A stretch of DNA of 64,000 bases from CAWFPR01 sp963817635 (lineage in GTDB: Bacteria; Acidobacteriota; Vicinamibacteria; Vicinamibacterales; 2-12-FULL-66-21): contig CAWFPR010000025.1 of assembly GCA_963817635.1 (NCBI GenBank), positions 1-64,000 of the forward strand. Direction: 5' to 3'. Both the position numbers and the translations under genes were made by a program. Shown here in pieces: positions 1 to 8,651 of this stretch (within the stretch, counting starts at the first letter, position 1; every line of letters begins with the position of its first letter). The notes under the pieces are model-generated. The model was given only the letters and a program-made list of their open reading frames with translations, was not told the DNA's origin and did not search any database.

Positions 1-96
1 ACCGCCGGTTGCTCCGGAGCGCGCGGGCGGCCCCGTCCCGAGACGCCTCGAACCTGCGTGCCGACAGGACGAGGCCGTCGCGACCGCGGCAGGGCG

Positions 97-139
97 AAAA
101 AACAAGAGGGATGCCGGCGTCTGCCGGCATCCCTCTTGT
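97..139 (-). terminator. Rho-independent terminator of pilA
   Basis: Read on the minus strand, this is a perfect inverted repeat with 17-bp arms (ACAAGAGGGATGCCGGC), a 4-nt loop (AGAC) and a following run of T. It starts about 20 nt after the pilA stop, so it should end the pilin transcript. Confidence 0.9.
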
Positions 140-158
140 CCTGGAATCCTCGAGCGAG

Positions 159-659
159 TTACTGGAGCGGCGTCACGCCAGCTGCCCCACCAGCCGGGTC
201 GAAGAAGATGGTGCCCGCGGCGCCGGTGTTGAAGCCGCGCGTGCCGGTCGAGGCACTCACCGGAACCGCCGACGCGACGTAATCGCTGGTCGTCGGTTTC
301 GTGTTGCAGTCGTCAGGACCGACGGCGGCGGCGGCTGCCGCCCCCATCGTCACGGTATAGCCGCTCTTTGTCACGATCGCCGCGCTCGCCAGGTCAGGCG
401 AGATGAACCCCTGCGCGTTACCGTTGCAACCTGCGCCAAGGATCACCAGGTCGGTCGCATAACCGCCCTGGCCCGCCGCCGACGCATAGCTCGCCTGCGC
501 GCTGTTGATGGCGCGCATCGAACCGATGGCCGAGGCCTCGTTACCCGACATCCGGGCGCGGAGAAGACCCGGGACCGCGATGGCCGCGATGATGCCGATG
601 ATCGCGACGACGATCAGCAGCTCGATGAGCGTGAAACCCTTCTGGTTGCGAACTTTCAT
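159..659 (-). CDS. pilA: Type IV major pilin PilA
   Basis: This is the structural subunit of type IV pili (166 aa), exported, processed and assembled at the inner membrane. A short basic leader ends in Gly8, the prepilin peptidase (PilD) site. The mature protein starts at Phe9 with FTLIELLIVVAIIG, including the invariant Glu at mature position 5, and forms the hydrophobic assembly helix. Two cysteines in the C-terminal half (in GAGCNG and PDDCNT) could form the usual pilin disulfide loop. The ATG at 659 follows a GGGAG ribosome site. A sigma-54 promoter lies upstream and a strong terminator downstream, so it is probably transcribed alone. Assembly and regulatory genes pilB-T-C-S-R lie immediately upstream. 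Pseudopilin function is possible but less likely in this context. Confidence 0.93.
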   Translation of the reverse strand: MKVRNQKGFTLIELLIVVAIIGIIAAIAVPGLLRARMSGNEASAIGSMRAINSAQASYASAAGQGGYATDLVILGAGCNGNAQGFISPDLASAAIVTKSGYTVTMGAAAAAAVGPDDCNTKPTTSDYVASAVPVSASTGTRGFNTGAAGTIFFDPAGGAAGVTPLQ

Positions 660-747
660 GACTCTGCTCCCTCAATTCGATGGCCGCATGGACTGTGTGA
701 TTGTGGTCGGCCTCGCGTTGCAGCCCAGCGGCCGACGCCTCCCATTG

Positions 748-763
748 AGCAACGGTGGTGCCA
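748..763 (-). promoter_or_regulatory. Sigma-54 promoter of pilA
   Basis: The minus strand reads TGGCACCACCGTTGCT, a full match to the sigma-54 consensus TGGCAC-N5-TTGC, with GG at -24 and GC at -12. Transcription would start near 736, giving a leader of about 77 nt before the pilA ATG. PilR, encoded next door, is the expected activator. Confidence 0.88.
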
Positions 764-855
764 ACCCCATTCTCCGGCGGAGAAGGAGGGCTAATGTGCT
801 GGACCGTGGCCATTTAGAGTATGCCTGGTTGAGCACGGTTGGTACAAATCTTTGT

Positions 856-909
856 GACAATTTTTGGCCGTCTGCCAGTTTCTGTCAACCGCGGCTGTCG
901 CGTTTTGTC
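856..909 (-). promoter_or_regulatory. Possible PilR binding region upstream of pilA
   Basis: Four TGTC/GACA boxes lie within 54 bp: 856-859 (minus strand), 883-886, 896-899 and 906-909 (plus strand). They sit roughly 120-170 bp upstream of the predicted pilA start. PilR of Pseudomonas is known to bind several TGTC-type boxes at a similar distance. The link is inference from spacing and motif only. Confidence 0.45.
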
Positions 910-975
910 AGGGCTCGAGGCTTCAGACTTCAGGCAAGCTCGTGCCTCAAGCCTGGAGCCTGAAGCCCGAAGCCC

Positions 976-2454
976 CTATTTGAGGTTGTACTTCTTCGTG
1001 TAATACCGGAAAGAACGGAAGCTCATTCCGAGCAGCTCGGCTGCCTTGACCTTGACGCCGCCGGTGTGGCGCAGGGCTTCGGCGATGTACTCGCGCTCGA
1101 TGTGCTGGACGTGGCTCTCCAGGTCGAACCCTTCCGAGGGAAACGCTTCCCCCGGCGCGGGGCCAGCCGCCGCAACGGCCTCCGTCGCGCGGAGCGACTC
1201 GGGCAGGCTGTCGGGCAGGATCGTGGGGGTCCGCTCGAGCGCCACGGCCCGCTCCATGGCGTTTTCCAGTTCGCGGATGTTCCCGGGCCAGGCGTAGGCG
1301 GTCAGCAGCGCCATGGCGGCGCCGGAAATGCCGGTGATGTCCTTGCCCATCTGGGTGGTGAATTTCGTCACGAAATGGCTGGCCAGCTGCGGGATGTCCT
1401 CCCGCCGCTCGCGCAGGGGCGGCAGGCGCAGCGGGATCACGTTGATCCGGTAGAACAGGTCCTCCCGGAACGTGCCCTCGGCGACCATCTTGTCGAGGTC
1501 GCGGTTGGTGGCCGCCAGGATGCGGATGTCGGCATCGATCTCGTCGGTCCCCCCGAGTCGCCGGAACTTGCGTTCCTGGAGCACGCGCAGCACCTTCACC
1601 TGCACGAAGGGGGTCATCTCGCCGATTTCGTCCAGGAAGATGGTGCCCTTCTCCGCCACCTCGATGAGCCCCTTCTTGTTCGTGTCCGCGCCGGTGAACG
1701 CACCCCGCATGTGGCCGAAGAGTTCCGAGTCGAGCAGCGTTTCCGACAGCGCTCCGCAGTTGAGCGCCACGAACGGGCGGTCCTTGCGGGGCGAGTTGAA
1801 ATGAATGGCGCGAGCGACCAGTTCCTTGCCGGTGCCCGATTCGCCGCTGATGAGCACCGTGCTGCTCGTCGGGGCGATCATCTCGACGAGCCGGAACACT
1901 GCGAGCATCGGGTTGCTGCTGCCGATGATGTTCGAGAACTGGTGGCTGTTCTGGAGCGTGCGCTTCAGCAGCACGTTTTCCTGCCGCAGCCGTCGGCGCT
2001 CGAGCTCCTTGCGAATCCGGAACTTCAGGACCTCCACGTTGAACGGCTTCTCGACGTAGTCGTCCACGCCCAGCTCGCCCACTTCCGCAATCAGCTCACG
2101 CGATCCGTACGCGGTAATGAGGATGGCGATGATCCCAGGATTCACCGCGCGCGCGGCCCGAATGACTTCCACGCCGCTCACGTCCGGCATCTTGACGTCC
2201 GAAACCACCAGGTCGAACGACTCGCGCCGTATCAGGTCGATCGCCTCGCGCCCCGACTCGGCAATCGTCACGTCGTGCCCGTCCCGGCGCAGGAGAATGC
2301 CCAGCATCTCCCGCATCGACGGCTCGTCGTCCACCACGAGGATACGGGAGGCCGCAGCAGGCACCGGGCGTCCGGCGGCTGGTTGTTCGTCGGCACGCCG
2401 CCTCTCTGGAGCCGCGACCGGATACTGACTGGTGGCTGCCGGCGGGGTGCTCAT
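976..2454 (-). CDS. pilR: Sigma-54-dependent response regulator PilR
   Basis: NtrC-class activator of 492 aa. A receiver domain (about 38-150) has the phospho-acceptor Asp86 and conserved Lys136. The AAA+ domain has Walker A GESGTGKE at 204-211, the sigma-54 contact motif GAFTGA at 251-256 and Walker B GTIFLDE at 270-276. A Fis-type helix-turn-helix closes the protein (about 450-490). Phosphorylated by PilS, it should open the sigma-54 promoter of pilA, 200 bp away. The frame is open further upstream, but the ATG at 2454 is preferred because upstream residues are unlike the family. It has a Pro/Ala-rich N-terminal extension of about 35 residues. It follows pilS after a 173-nt gap. Confidence 0.93.
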   Translation of the reverse strand: MSTPPAATSQYPVAAPERRRADEQPAAGRPVPAAASRILVVDDEPSMREMLGILLRRDGHDVTIAESGREAIDLIRRESFDLVVSDVKMPDVSGVEVIRAARAVNPGIIAILITAYGSRELIAEVGELGVDDYVEKPFNVEVLKFRIRKELERRRLRQENVLLKRTLQNSHQFSNIIGSSNPMLAVFRLVEMIAPTSSTVLISGESGTGKELVARAIHFNSPRKDRPFVALNCGALSETLLDSELFGHMRGAFTGADTNKKGLIEVAEKGTIFLDEIGEMTPFVQVKVLRVLQERKFRRLGGTDEIDADIRILAATNRDLDKMVAEGTFREDLFYRINVIPLRLPPLRERREDIPQLASHFVTKFTTQMGKDITGISGAAMALLTAYAWPGNIRELENAMERAVALERTPTILPDSLPESLRATEAVAAAGPAPGEAFPSEGFDLESHVQHIEREYIAEALRHTGGVKVKAAELLGMSFRSFRYYTKKYNLK

Positions 2455-2627
2455 GATTCCCCCACGATCGGGTGACGCAGGCCCGTGACGGGCCTGCCGG
2501 TTTCGCTGGCCCTTGCGAACGTGGCCAGCACGCCTGTCGGCGGCACCCACCCCTGGCGTTCCGCAATCATCAACTGAGTCTCCGCTCCGCGTTGGTTCAT
2601 CGCCGACATTCTCACGCTCCCGACTGC

Positions 2628-4295
2628 CTACTGTCCGCCGGCCAGTGCCTGCTGCTGCGGCCGCTTCAGCGGCAGCCGCACCAACACCGTCGTGCCGGTC
2701 CCCCGCTCGGAGGTGACCTGGACTTCGCCGTCGTATTCCGTCACGATCCGCTGCACGATCGACAGGCCCAGCCCCGTCCCGCGCGCGAACGAGCTGCGGA
2801 AGGGTTGAAAGATCCCGTCGAGCTCTTCGGGCGCGATCCCCGTGCCCTCATCCTGAATCGTCAGCGTGACGTCGCCGGGCGCCGCGCCTGCCGGCCCCCC
2901 GACGCCGAGGCGCAGCCGGCCGCCTCGCGGCATCGCTCGCAGGCCGTTGCTCGCCAGGTTCCACACGATCTGACGGATCTGGCTTTCGTCGCCGTCGAAC
3001 CAGACCTCGTCGTGCGGCACGTCCACGACGATCTCGTGGGTGTCGGCCAGCTGCGCGTCGTTCTGCAGCAGCCGGGCCGTCTCGGACACCACGGTGCGGA
3101 CATCCATGCGGGTGGAGGACAGCGGCTGCGGCCTGGCGAAGGACAGGAAGCTGCGGATCGTGTCGTTCAGCCGTTCCGACTCGCGCAGCACGATGTCCAT
3201 CAGCTGCGACTGATCGGGCGAGAGCGGCAGTTCCTGCCGCAGGATCTGAATCGAGCCGGACATCGACGCCAGCGGGTTGCGGATTTCGTGCGCGATGCCG
3301 GCCGCCATTTCACCGACGGCGGCCAGCCGCTGCTGCACCCGGGCTTCGCGCTCGAGGCGGCGCGACTCGGTGACGTCCTGAAATGTGAGCACGAAGCCCG
3401 TGTCGCCGCGCGGCGTGATGAGCGACGCCGTGCTCAGCCCCAGCTCGATGCGCCGGGCATCCGGGCGGCGGAAATCGACTTCGAGGCGCGGCAGCAGCGG
3501 CTGCCCGTCGCGCACGCCGAACAACTCGGAGAAAGCGCGCGGCAGCTGCAACAGGTCGGCCACCGGCGCGCCGATCGCGTCGGCGGCGGCGACCCCGGTG
3601 ATCGCCTCGGCGGCGCGATTGAATGTGAGCACGGTCCCGTCGGTGTCGGCCGTCGCCAGGCCGCTCCTGAGACTGTCGATGACGTGCTGGCTGAAGGCCT
3701 GCAGGTCGGCGAGCTGGTTGGACGCGTGCGCCAGCTTCTCGTCCGCACGCCGCAGCCCTTCGGCGAGGTACCCGCTCAGGCCCGCCACCGCCGCGAACCC
3801 GAAGATGTTCAGACCGGTGGTGTAGATCGCCAGCCGCACGGCAGGCAGGTCCGGCACCGTGAGCGAGGACGGCAGCAGCCCGCCGCCGGAATACTGGAAG
3901 AGCACCAGCCCCCCGTAACAGAGCGCGCTCAGGACGAACACCATGGTGCCGCCCCGGCGGGATTCGATGATGCTCGCGGCGATAATCGGCAGCGTGTAAA
4001 GCGACGAGAAGTAGCTGGTGACGCCGCCGGTCAGCAGCACGAGCGCCGAGACGATCAGCGCGTCGATTCCAAGCTGCACGTCGACGAGCCACCGATGCCG
4101 CTCCGTGTACTTCAGCGCGAGGCTGTAGGCCACGGTGAGCGCGTAAGTCAGCGCGATCAGGTAGAAGAACGGATCGACCGCGAACGCGTCCGGCCGCCGC
4201 GTCAGGATGAGGATCGCCGAGCCGAGCAGCAGCGTCACCGCCGCGGCCCGGCCCGCGATCAACCACAGGAGCTTGCGTCTGAGCGTCGCTGCCAT
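2628..4295 (-). CDS. pilS: Membrane sensor histidine kinase PilS
   Basis: Sensor kinase of 555 aa partnering PilR. The first 180 residues contain about six hydrophobic segments, the layout of PilS. A linker helix and a PAS domain (about 200-310) follow. The dimerisation domain has phospho-acceptor His336 in the H-box AHEIRNP, and the ATPase domain has G-boxes DEGTGIAPEEL and GTGLGLS. It starts 5 nt after the pilC stop, implying translational coupling. In the raw sequence its frame runs on from the shifted 3' part of pilC, making one long artificial frame; the ATG at 4295 (MAATLRRKLL) is the natural start because the membrane segments begin there. Confidence 0.92.
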   Translation of the reverse strand: MAATLRRKLLWLIAGRAAAVTLLLGSAILILTRRPDAFAVDPFFYLIALTYALTVAYSLALKYTERHRWLVDVQLGIDALIVSALVLLTGGVTSYFSSLYTLPIIAASIIESRRGGTMVFVLSALCYGGLVLFQYSGGGLLPSSLTVPDLPAVRLAIYTTGLNIFGFAAVAGLSGYLAEGLRRADEKLAHASNQLADLQAFSQHVIDSLRSGLATADTDGTVLTFNRAAEAITGVAAADAIGAPVADLLQLPRAFSELFGVRDGQPLLPRLEVDFRRPDARRIELGLSTASLITPRGDTGFVLTFQDVTESRRLEREARVQQRLAAVGEMAAGIAHEIRNPLASMSGSIQILRQELPLSPDQSQLMDIVLRESERLNDTIRSFLSFARPQPLSSTRMDVRTVVSETARLLQNDAQLADTHEIVVDVPHDEVWFDGDESQIRQIVWNLASNGLRAMPRGGRLRLGVGGPAGAAPGDVTLTIQDEGTGIAPEELDGIFQPFRSSFARGTGLGLSIVQRIVTEYDGEVQVTSERGTGTTVLVRLPLKRPQQQALAGGQ

Positions 4296-4300
4296 ACGCC

Positions 4301-5535
4301 TTACGTCATCTTGCTGATCATGTCGAAGATGGGCAGGTACATCGCGACGACGATGCCGCCCACGATAACGCCGAGGAAGGCGATCATCACCGGCTCGATC
4401 AGCGTCAGGAGCCCGGCGACCGCCGCGTCGACTTCTTCCTCGTAGAAGTCCGCGATCTTCGCCGAGCATCGCGTCGAGCGCGCCGGTGGTCTCGCCGACG
4501 TTGATCATCTGCACGACCATCGACGGGAAGACCTTCGTCTCGCGCAGGGGCGCCGAAATGGTCTCGCCGCGTTCGATGCTCGAGCGGGTGACCTGGATCG
4601 CGTCCTCGATGATGGCATTGCCCGCCGTGCGTGCCGTGATGTCGAGGCCGTCGAGAATCGGCACGCCGGAGGCGAGCAGCGTGGACAGCGTCCGGCAGAA
4701 GCGCGCGACCGCCACCTTGCGCAGGATGTTCCCCAGGACCGGCAGCTTCAGCGCGATCCGATCGACGGTGCGACGCCCGTTCTCCGTTGCGTAGAACTTC
4801 CTGAATCCCCAGCTCGCCGCGATGCCGCCGATGATGAGCAGCCAGCCGTAGCTCACGAGGCCGTTGCTCATCTGGATGACGATGCGCGTGGGGAGCGGCA
4901 GCTCGGCGCCGAGGCCGGCGAACAGGGCGGCAAACGTCGGGATGACCTTCCAGAGAATCGCCGCCACGACGAGCCCCGCGATGACGAGGACGGCGACCGG
5001 GTAGATCATCGCCGACTTGACCTCACCCTGCAGCTTGACGCTCTTCTCGATGTAGACCGCCAGCCGCTTCAGGATCGTGTCGAGAATGCCGCCCGCCTCG
5101 CCCGCCGCGACCATGTTCGAGTAGAGCGCGTCGAACGTCTTCGGATGTTTCTTCATCGCGTCGGCGAGCGACGCGCCCGACTCGACGTCCTCGCGCGTCT
5201 TGAGGATGCACGGCCGAGAAGCCCTTGTCCGGCTCCTGCTTGCCGAGAATCTCGAGGCACTGCACGAGCGGCAGGCCGGCGTCGATCATGACGGAGAACT
5301 GCCGCGTGAAGATGGCGAGGTTCTTCGTCGGGACCTTCGTCCCTTTCTTGGCCGCGGCCTTCGCCTTCGCCGCCGCCGCCGCCGGCGCCTTGGCCGCTTT
5401 GGCCTGGTCGATCCGGGTGACCATGATCTGATCGCGGCGCAGCGCGGCGACCGCGGCATCCATCGTGTCGGCCGCTCGCTCGCCGGTGACCGTTTCGCCG
5501 CCCCGTGTCCGCCCCGAGTATGCAAATGTGGGCAT
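4301..5535 (-). CDS. pilC: Type IV pilus inner-membrane platform protein PilC (two frameshifts)
   Basis: PilC/GspF family platform protein that couples the PilB and PilT motors to pilin insertion. The reading frame breaks twice: near 5206 (after ...DKGFSAV, resuming with ILKTREDV in the next frame) and near 4462 (after GALDAML, resuming with KIADFYEEEVD). Removing one extra G at each site gives 1233 nt, an intact 410-aa protein of normal family length ending at TAA 4301-4303. Three hydrophobic segments and the two GspF repeats are recognisable. An unusual Ala/Lys-rich stretch near residues 48-70 is visible. Start MPTFAYSG at 5535 is preferred over the ATG two codons earlier. Either the breaks are sequencing errors or the pilus is non-functional; I favour errors. 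Confidence 0.9.
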
Positions 5536-5625
5536 AATCAAGCTCCCCGCTACCCTGCGGCTCGTTTTCCTCTGGCCGCTTCCCGCTCTCCGCTTCCCCG
5601 CGCTCCGGTCGCCACTGGCCCCCGG

Positions 5626-6767
5626 TTACCGGCGCACAGTGGACCGTGACGACGACAATCCCGCGCCGCCCGACCGGCCCAGGCCGGCGCCCGGCACCAC
5701 GCCCGCGCCGCGCGAAATCATCTGCTCGAGTTCGTCCTTCATCGACGAGGCCGACATGGCCGCGTCGAGCGTGATGAGCCGCTTCTGATACAGCGTCGCG
5801 AGCGACTGGTTCATGGTCTGCATGCCGGCCTTCTCCTGACCGGTCTGCATCGACGAATAGATCTGGTGGATCTTGTCCTCGCGGATCAGGTTGCGGATCG
5901 CGGGGGTCGGAATCAGGATCTCGAGCGAGACGACGCGGCCCTGACCGTCCGCCTTCGGCAGCAGCGCCTGGCAGACGATGCCCTCGAGCACGAGCGAGAG
6001 CTGGGTCCGGATCTGACCCTGCTGGTGCGCCGGGAAGACGTCGATGATGCGGTTGATGGTCTGCGCCGCCGAGTTCGTGTGCAGCGTCGCAAACGTCAGG
6101 TGGCCGGTCTCCGCGATGCGCAGCGCGGATTCGATCGTCTCCAGGTCGCGCATTTCGCCGATGAGGACGATGTCGGGGTCCTCGCGGAGCGCCGCGCGCA
6201 GCGCCATCGCGAAGCTCTGCGTGTCGCTGTGCACCTCGCGCTGGTTGACGAGCAGCCCTTGTGCTGGTGGATGTACTCGATCGGATCCTCGATCGTGAGG
6301 ATGTGCTGCCGCCGCTCGCAGTTGATCTTGTCGATCATCGCCGCCAGCGTCGTGGACTTGCCGCTGCCCGTCGGCCCGGTGACCAGCACGAGCCCGCGCG
6401 GCCGGTCGGCCAGCGTGGCGATGACCGCCGGCAGGCCCAGTTCGTTGAAGCCCTTGATGGTTTCCGGGATGAGCCGGTAGACGGCGGCGACCGACCCGCG
6501 CTGGTTGAACACGTTGCAGCGGAAACGCGCCATCCCGCGGATGCCGAACGAGAAATCGAGCTCCATGGATTCCTCGAAGCGCTTCTTCTGCGCATCGGTC
6601 AGGACGCTGTACGCCAGCGATTTCGTCTCGGCCGGACCGAGGACCGGCAGGTCGAGGACCTGCAGCTTGCCGTGCACGCGCACCTGCGGCGGCGTGTTCG
6701 TCGTGATGTGCAGGTCAGAGCCGTTCACATCGACCAGCGTCTTCAGGAGATCCGGTAATGAAGCCAA
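5626..6767 (-). CDS. pilT: Pilus retraction ATPase PilT (one frameshift)
   Basis: Hexameric AAA+ ATPase that powers pilus retraction and twitching. The N-terminal part contains DLLKTLVDVNGSDLHI and Walker A GPTGSGKST. The downstream part contains the Asp box, Walker B IVLIGEMRD, and the His box GHLTFATLHTNSA. The frame breaks near 6256 in the HQHKGC-LVNQREVHSD segment; one missing C restores 380 aa. The likely start is TTG at 6767, preceded by AGAGGA, because no ATG in the right place agrees with the family N-terminus. It lies between pilB and pilC as in Myxococcus-type loci. Confidence 0.9.
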
Positions 6768-6803
6768 TAGTGTTCCTCTTGTTGCCCGTTGGGGCCATCC
6801 GCA

Positions 6804-6864
6804 AGGGCGGTTCACGAACAGCCCCTACACGCGCCGACACGGGCGGCTCACGAGCCGCCCCTAC
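6804..6864 (+). repeat. Two copies of the GGGCGG(T/C)TC palindromic repeat
   Basis: Two imperfect palindromes, 6804-6826 (with one mismatch in the arm) and 6841-6864 (GGGCGGCTCACGAGCCGCCC followed by CTAC), fill the pilB-pilT spacer. They belong to the family that also decorates the ribosomal operon. Confidence 0.85.
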
Positions 6865-6866
6865 GT

Positions 6867-8651
6867 CTATTTCACGGTTTCGCGCACCACCTCTTCCATC
6901 GTCGTCACGCCCTCCTGGACCTTGTGCAGGCCGCTGCGGCGCAGCGTGATCATGCCTTCCTCGACCGCCTTGCGGCGCAGTTCGAGGCCTGACGCGCCGA
7001 CGAGAATCAGCTCGCGCAGCTCCTCGCTGACCTCCATCACTTCGTACAGGCCGACCCGGCCCTTGTAGCCCGTGCTGTTGCAGCGGTCGCAGCCGCTCCC
7101 CTTCTTGGGGACGACGCTCCTGGCCTCGTCGGGGGTGAACCCGGCGTCGATGAGCGCCTTCTCGGCGTGCGGGTGATCGGCCTTGCACTGCGTGCAGATG
7201 CGCCGGACGAGGCGCTGCGCGCAAATCAGGTTGACCGAGCTGGCCACCAGGAACGGCTCGATCCCCATGTTCATCAGGCGGTTGATCGTGCTGGGCGCGT
7301 CGTTCGTGTGGAGCGTCGACAGCACGAGGTGGCCCGTGAGCGCCGCCTTCACGGCGATCTCGGCCGTCTCGAAGTCACGGATCTCGCCGACGAGAATGAT
7401 GTTGGGGTCCTGGCGCAGGAACGACCGCAGCGCGGCGGCGAAGTTCAGCCCGATGTTCTCGCGGACCTGCACCTGGTTGACGCCGAACAGGTTGAATTCG
7501 ACCGGGTCCTCGGCCGTCATGATGTTCGTTTCCGACGTGTTGATCTTCGCGATCGACGAGTACAGCGTGTTCGTCTTGCCGCTGCCGGTCGGCCCCGTGA
7601 CGAGCACCATGCCCCACGGCTTCGCGATGGCCGTCTCGAGCTTCAGCAACGAGTCGGGCTCGAAGCCCAGCTTCGTCATGTCGAGCATCAGCTTGTCCTT
7701 GTCGAGAAGACGCATGACGATCTTCTCGCCGAACAGCGTCGGCAGGCAGGACACGCGGAAGTCGATCTCCTTGGTGGCGCCCTCGGCGGCGAACCGGATC
7801 TTGATGCGGCCGTCCTGCGGCAGCCGCTTCTCCGCGATGTCGAGCTTCGCCATGATCTTCAGGCGCGACGTGATGGCGTCGCGGAACTTCATCGGCGGCG
7901 CCATCACGTTGTAGAGGATGCCGTCGATCCGGAACCGGACGCGCAACTCCTTCTCGTAGGGCTCGATGTGGATGTCGCTCGCGCCCTTCTGGATGGCCGA
8001 CATCAGCATCAGGTTCACCAGCCGGATGACCGGCGCCTCGCCCCCCTGCCGTTCGAGCGTGGAGACGTCGATCTGCTCGAGCTCCTCGAGCACCTCCACG
8101 TCGTCGTCCGCGATGGCCGCCGTTTCCTCGAGCGCCTTGGTGACCATCTCGAGGGTCGCCGCGCTATTGAGGTTGGCCTGGGCGGCGGGGGTGGCCGCGG
8201 CCTTCGGCTGGCGCGGCGCCGCCACCGCCGCCGGGTAGTACCGCACGATCGCGTCGTGGACCGCCGTCTCGGACGCCACGACCGGCTCCACGTTGTAGCC
8301 CGTCATGAACTTGATGTCGTCCATGGCGAACACGTTCGTGGGATCCGTCATCGCGATCGTCAGCGTCGCGCCGGCGCGGCTGAGCGGCACGATCTGGTAC
8401 TTGTGCGCCGTTTCCGCGGGAATCAGCTTGACGATGCCGGCGTCGATTTCGAACTGGGCGAGGTTGATCGAGGGGACGCCGTACTGCTTGCTGAGGAGGG
8501 CGGTAATCTCCTCATCCTTGACGAATCCAAGCTTGACGAGGTTGTATCCGAGCTTGCCGCCGTTGGCCTTCTGAAAGGCCAACGTTTCCTGCAGTTGGGC
8601 AGGAGTGATGCGCTTTTCCTTGAGCAGGAGCTCACCAATACGGACGGGCAT
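6867..8651 (-). CDS. pilB: Pilus extension ATPase PilB
   Basis: GspE/PilB secretion ATPase of 594 aa, the motor that polymerises pilin at the cytoplasmic face. The N-terminal MshEN/GspE-II domain (about 1-140) is joined by an Ala/Pro linker to the catalytic core. Walker A GPTGSGKT lies at 353-360, followed by the Asp box, Walker B ILVGEIRD and the His box GHLVLSTLHTNDA. The C-terminal half carries the tetracysteine zinc motif of extension ATPases (CTQC and CDRC), which separates it from PilT. First gene of the pil operon, with its own sigma-70 promoter at 8727-8754. Confidence 0.95.
   Translation of the reverse strand: MPVRIGELLLKEKRITPAQLQETLAFQKANGGKLGYNLVKLGFVKDEEITALLSKQYGVPSINLAQFEIDAGIVKLIPAETAHKYQIVPLSRAGATLTIAMTDPTNVFAMDDIKFMTGYNVEPVVASETAVHDAIVRYYPAAVAAPRQPKAAATPAAQANLNSAATLEMVTKALEETAAIADDDVEVLEELEQIDVSTLERQGGEAPVIRLVNLMLMSAIQKGASDIHIEPYEKELRVRFRIDGILYNVMAPPMKFRDAITSRLKIMAKLDIAEKRLPQDGRIKIRFAAEGATKEIDFRVSCLPTLFGEKIVMRLLDKDKLMLDMTKLGFEPDSLLKLETAIAKPWGMVLVTGPTGSGKTNTLYSSIAKINTSETNIMTAEDPVEFNLFGVNQVQVRENIGLNFAAALRSFLRQDPNIILVGEIRDFETAEIAVKAALTGHLVLSTLHTNDAPSTINRLMNMGIEPFLVASSVNLICAQRLVRRICTQCKADHPHAEKALIDAGFTPDEARSVVPKKGSGCDRCNSTGYKGRVGLYEVMEVSEELRELILVGASGLELRRKAVEEGMITLRRSGLHKVQEGVTTMEEVVRETVK

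Noticed and set aside
1..96. Gene at the left edge
   Set aside because: Open frames exist on the plus strand, but no recognisable product, and the longest is antisense to pilA.
4301..6767. Programmed frameshifting in pilC and pilT
   Set aside because: No slippery heptamers, and similar breaks occur in many unrelated genes; sequence error is simpler.
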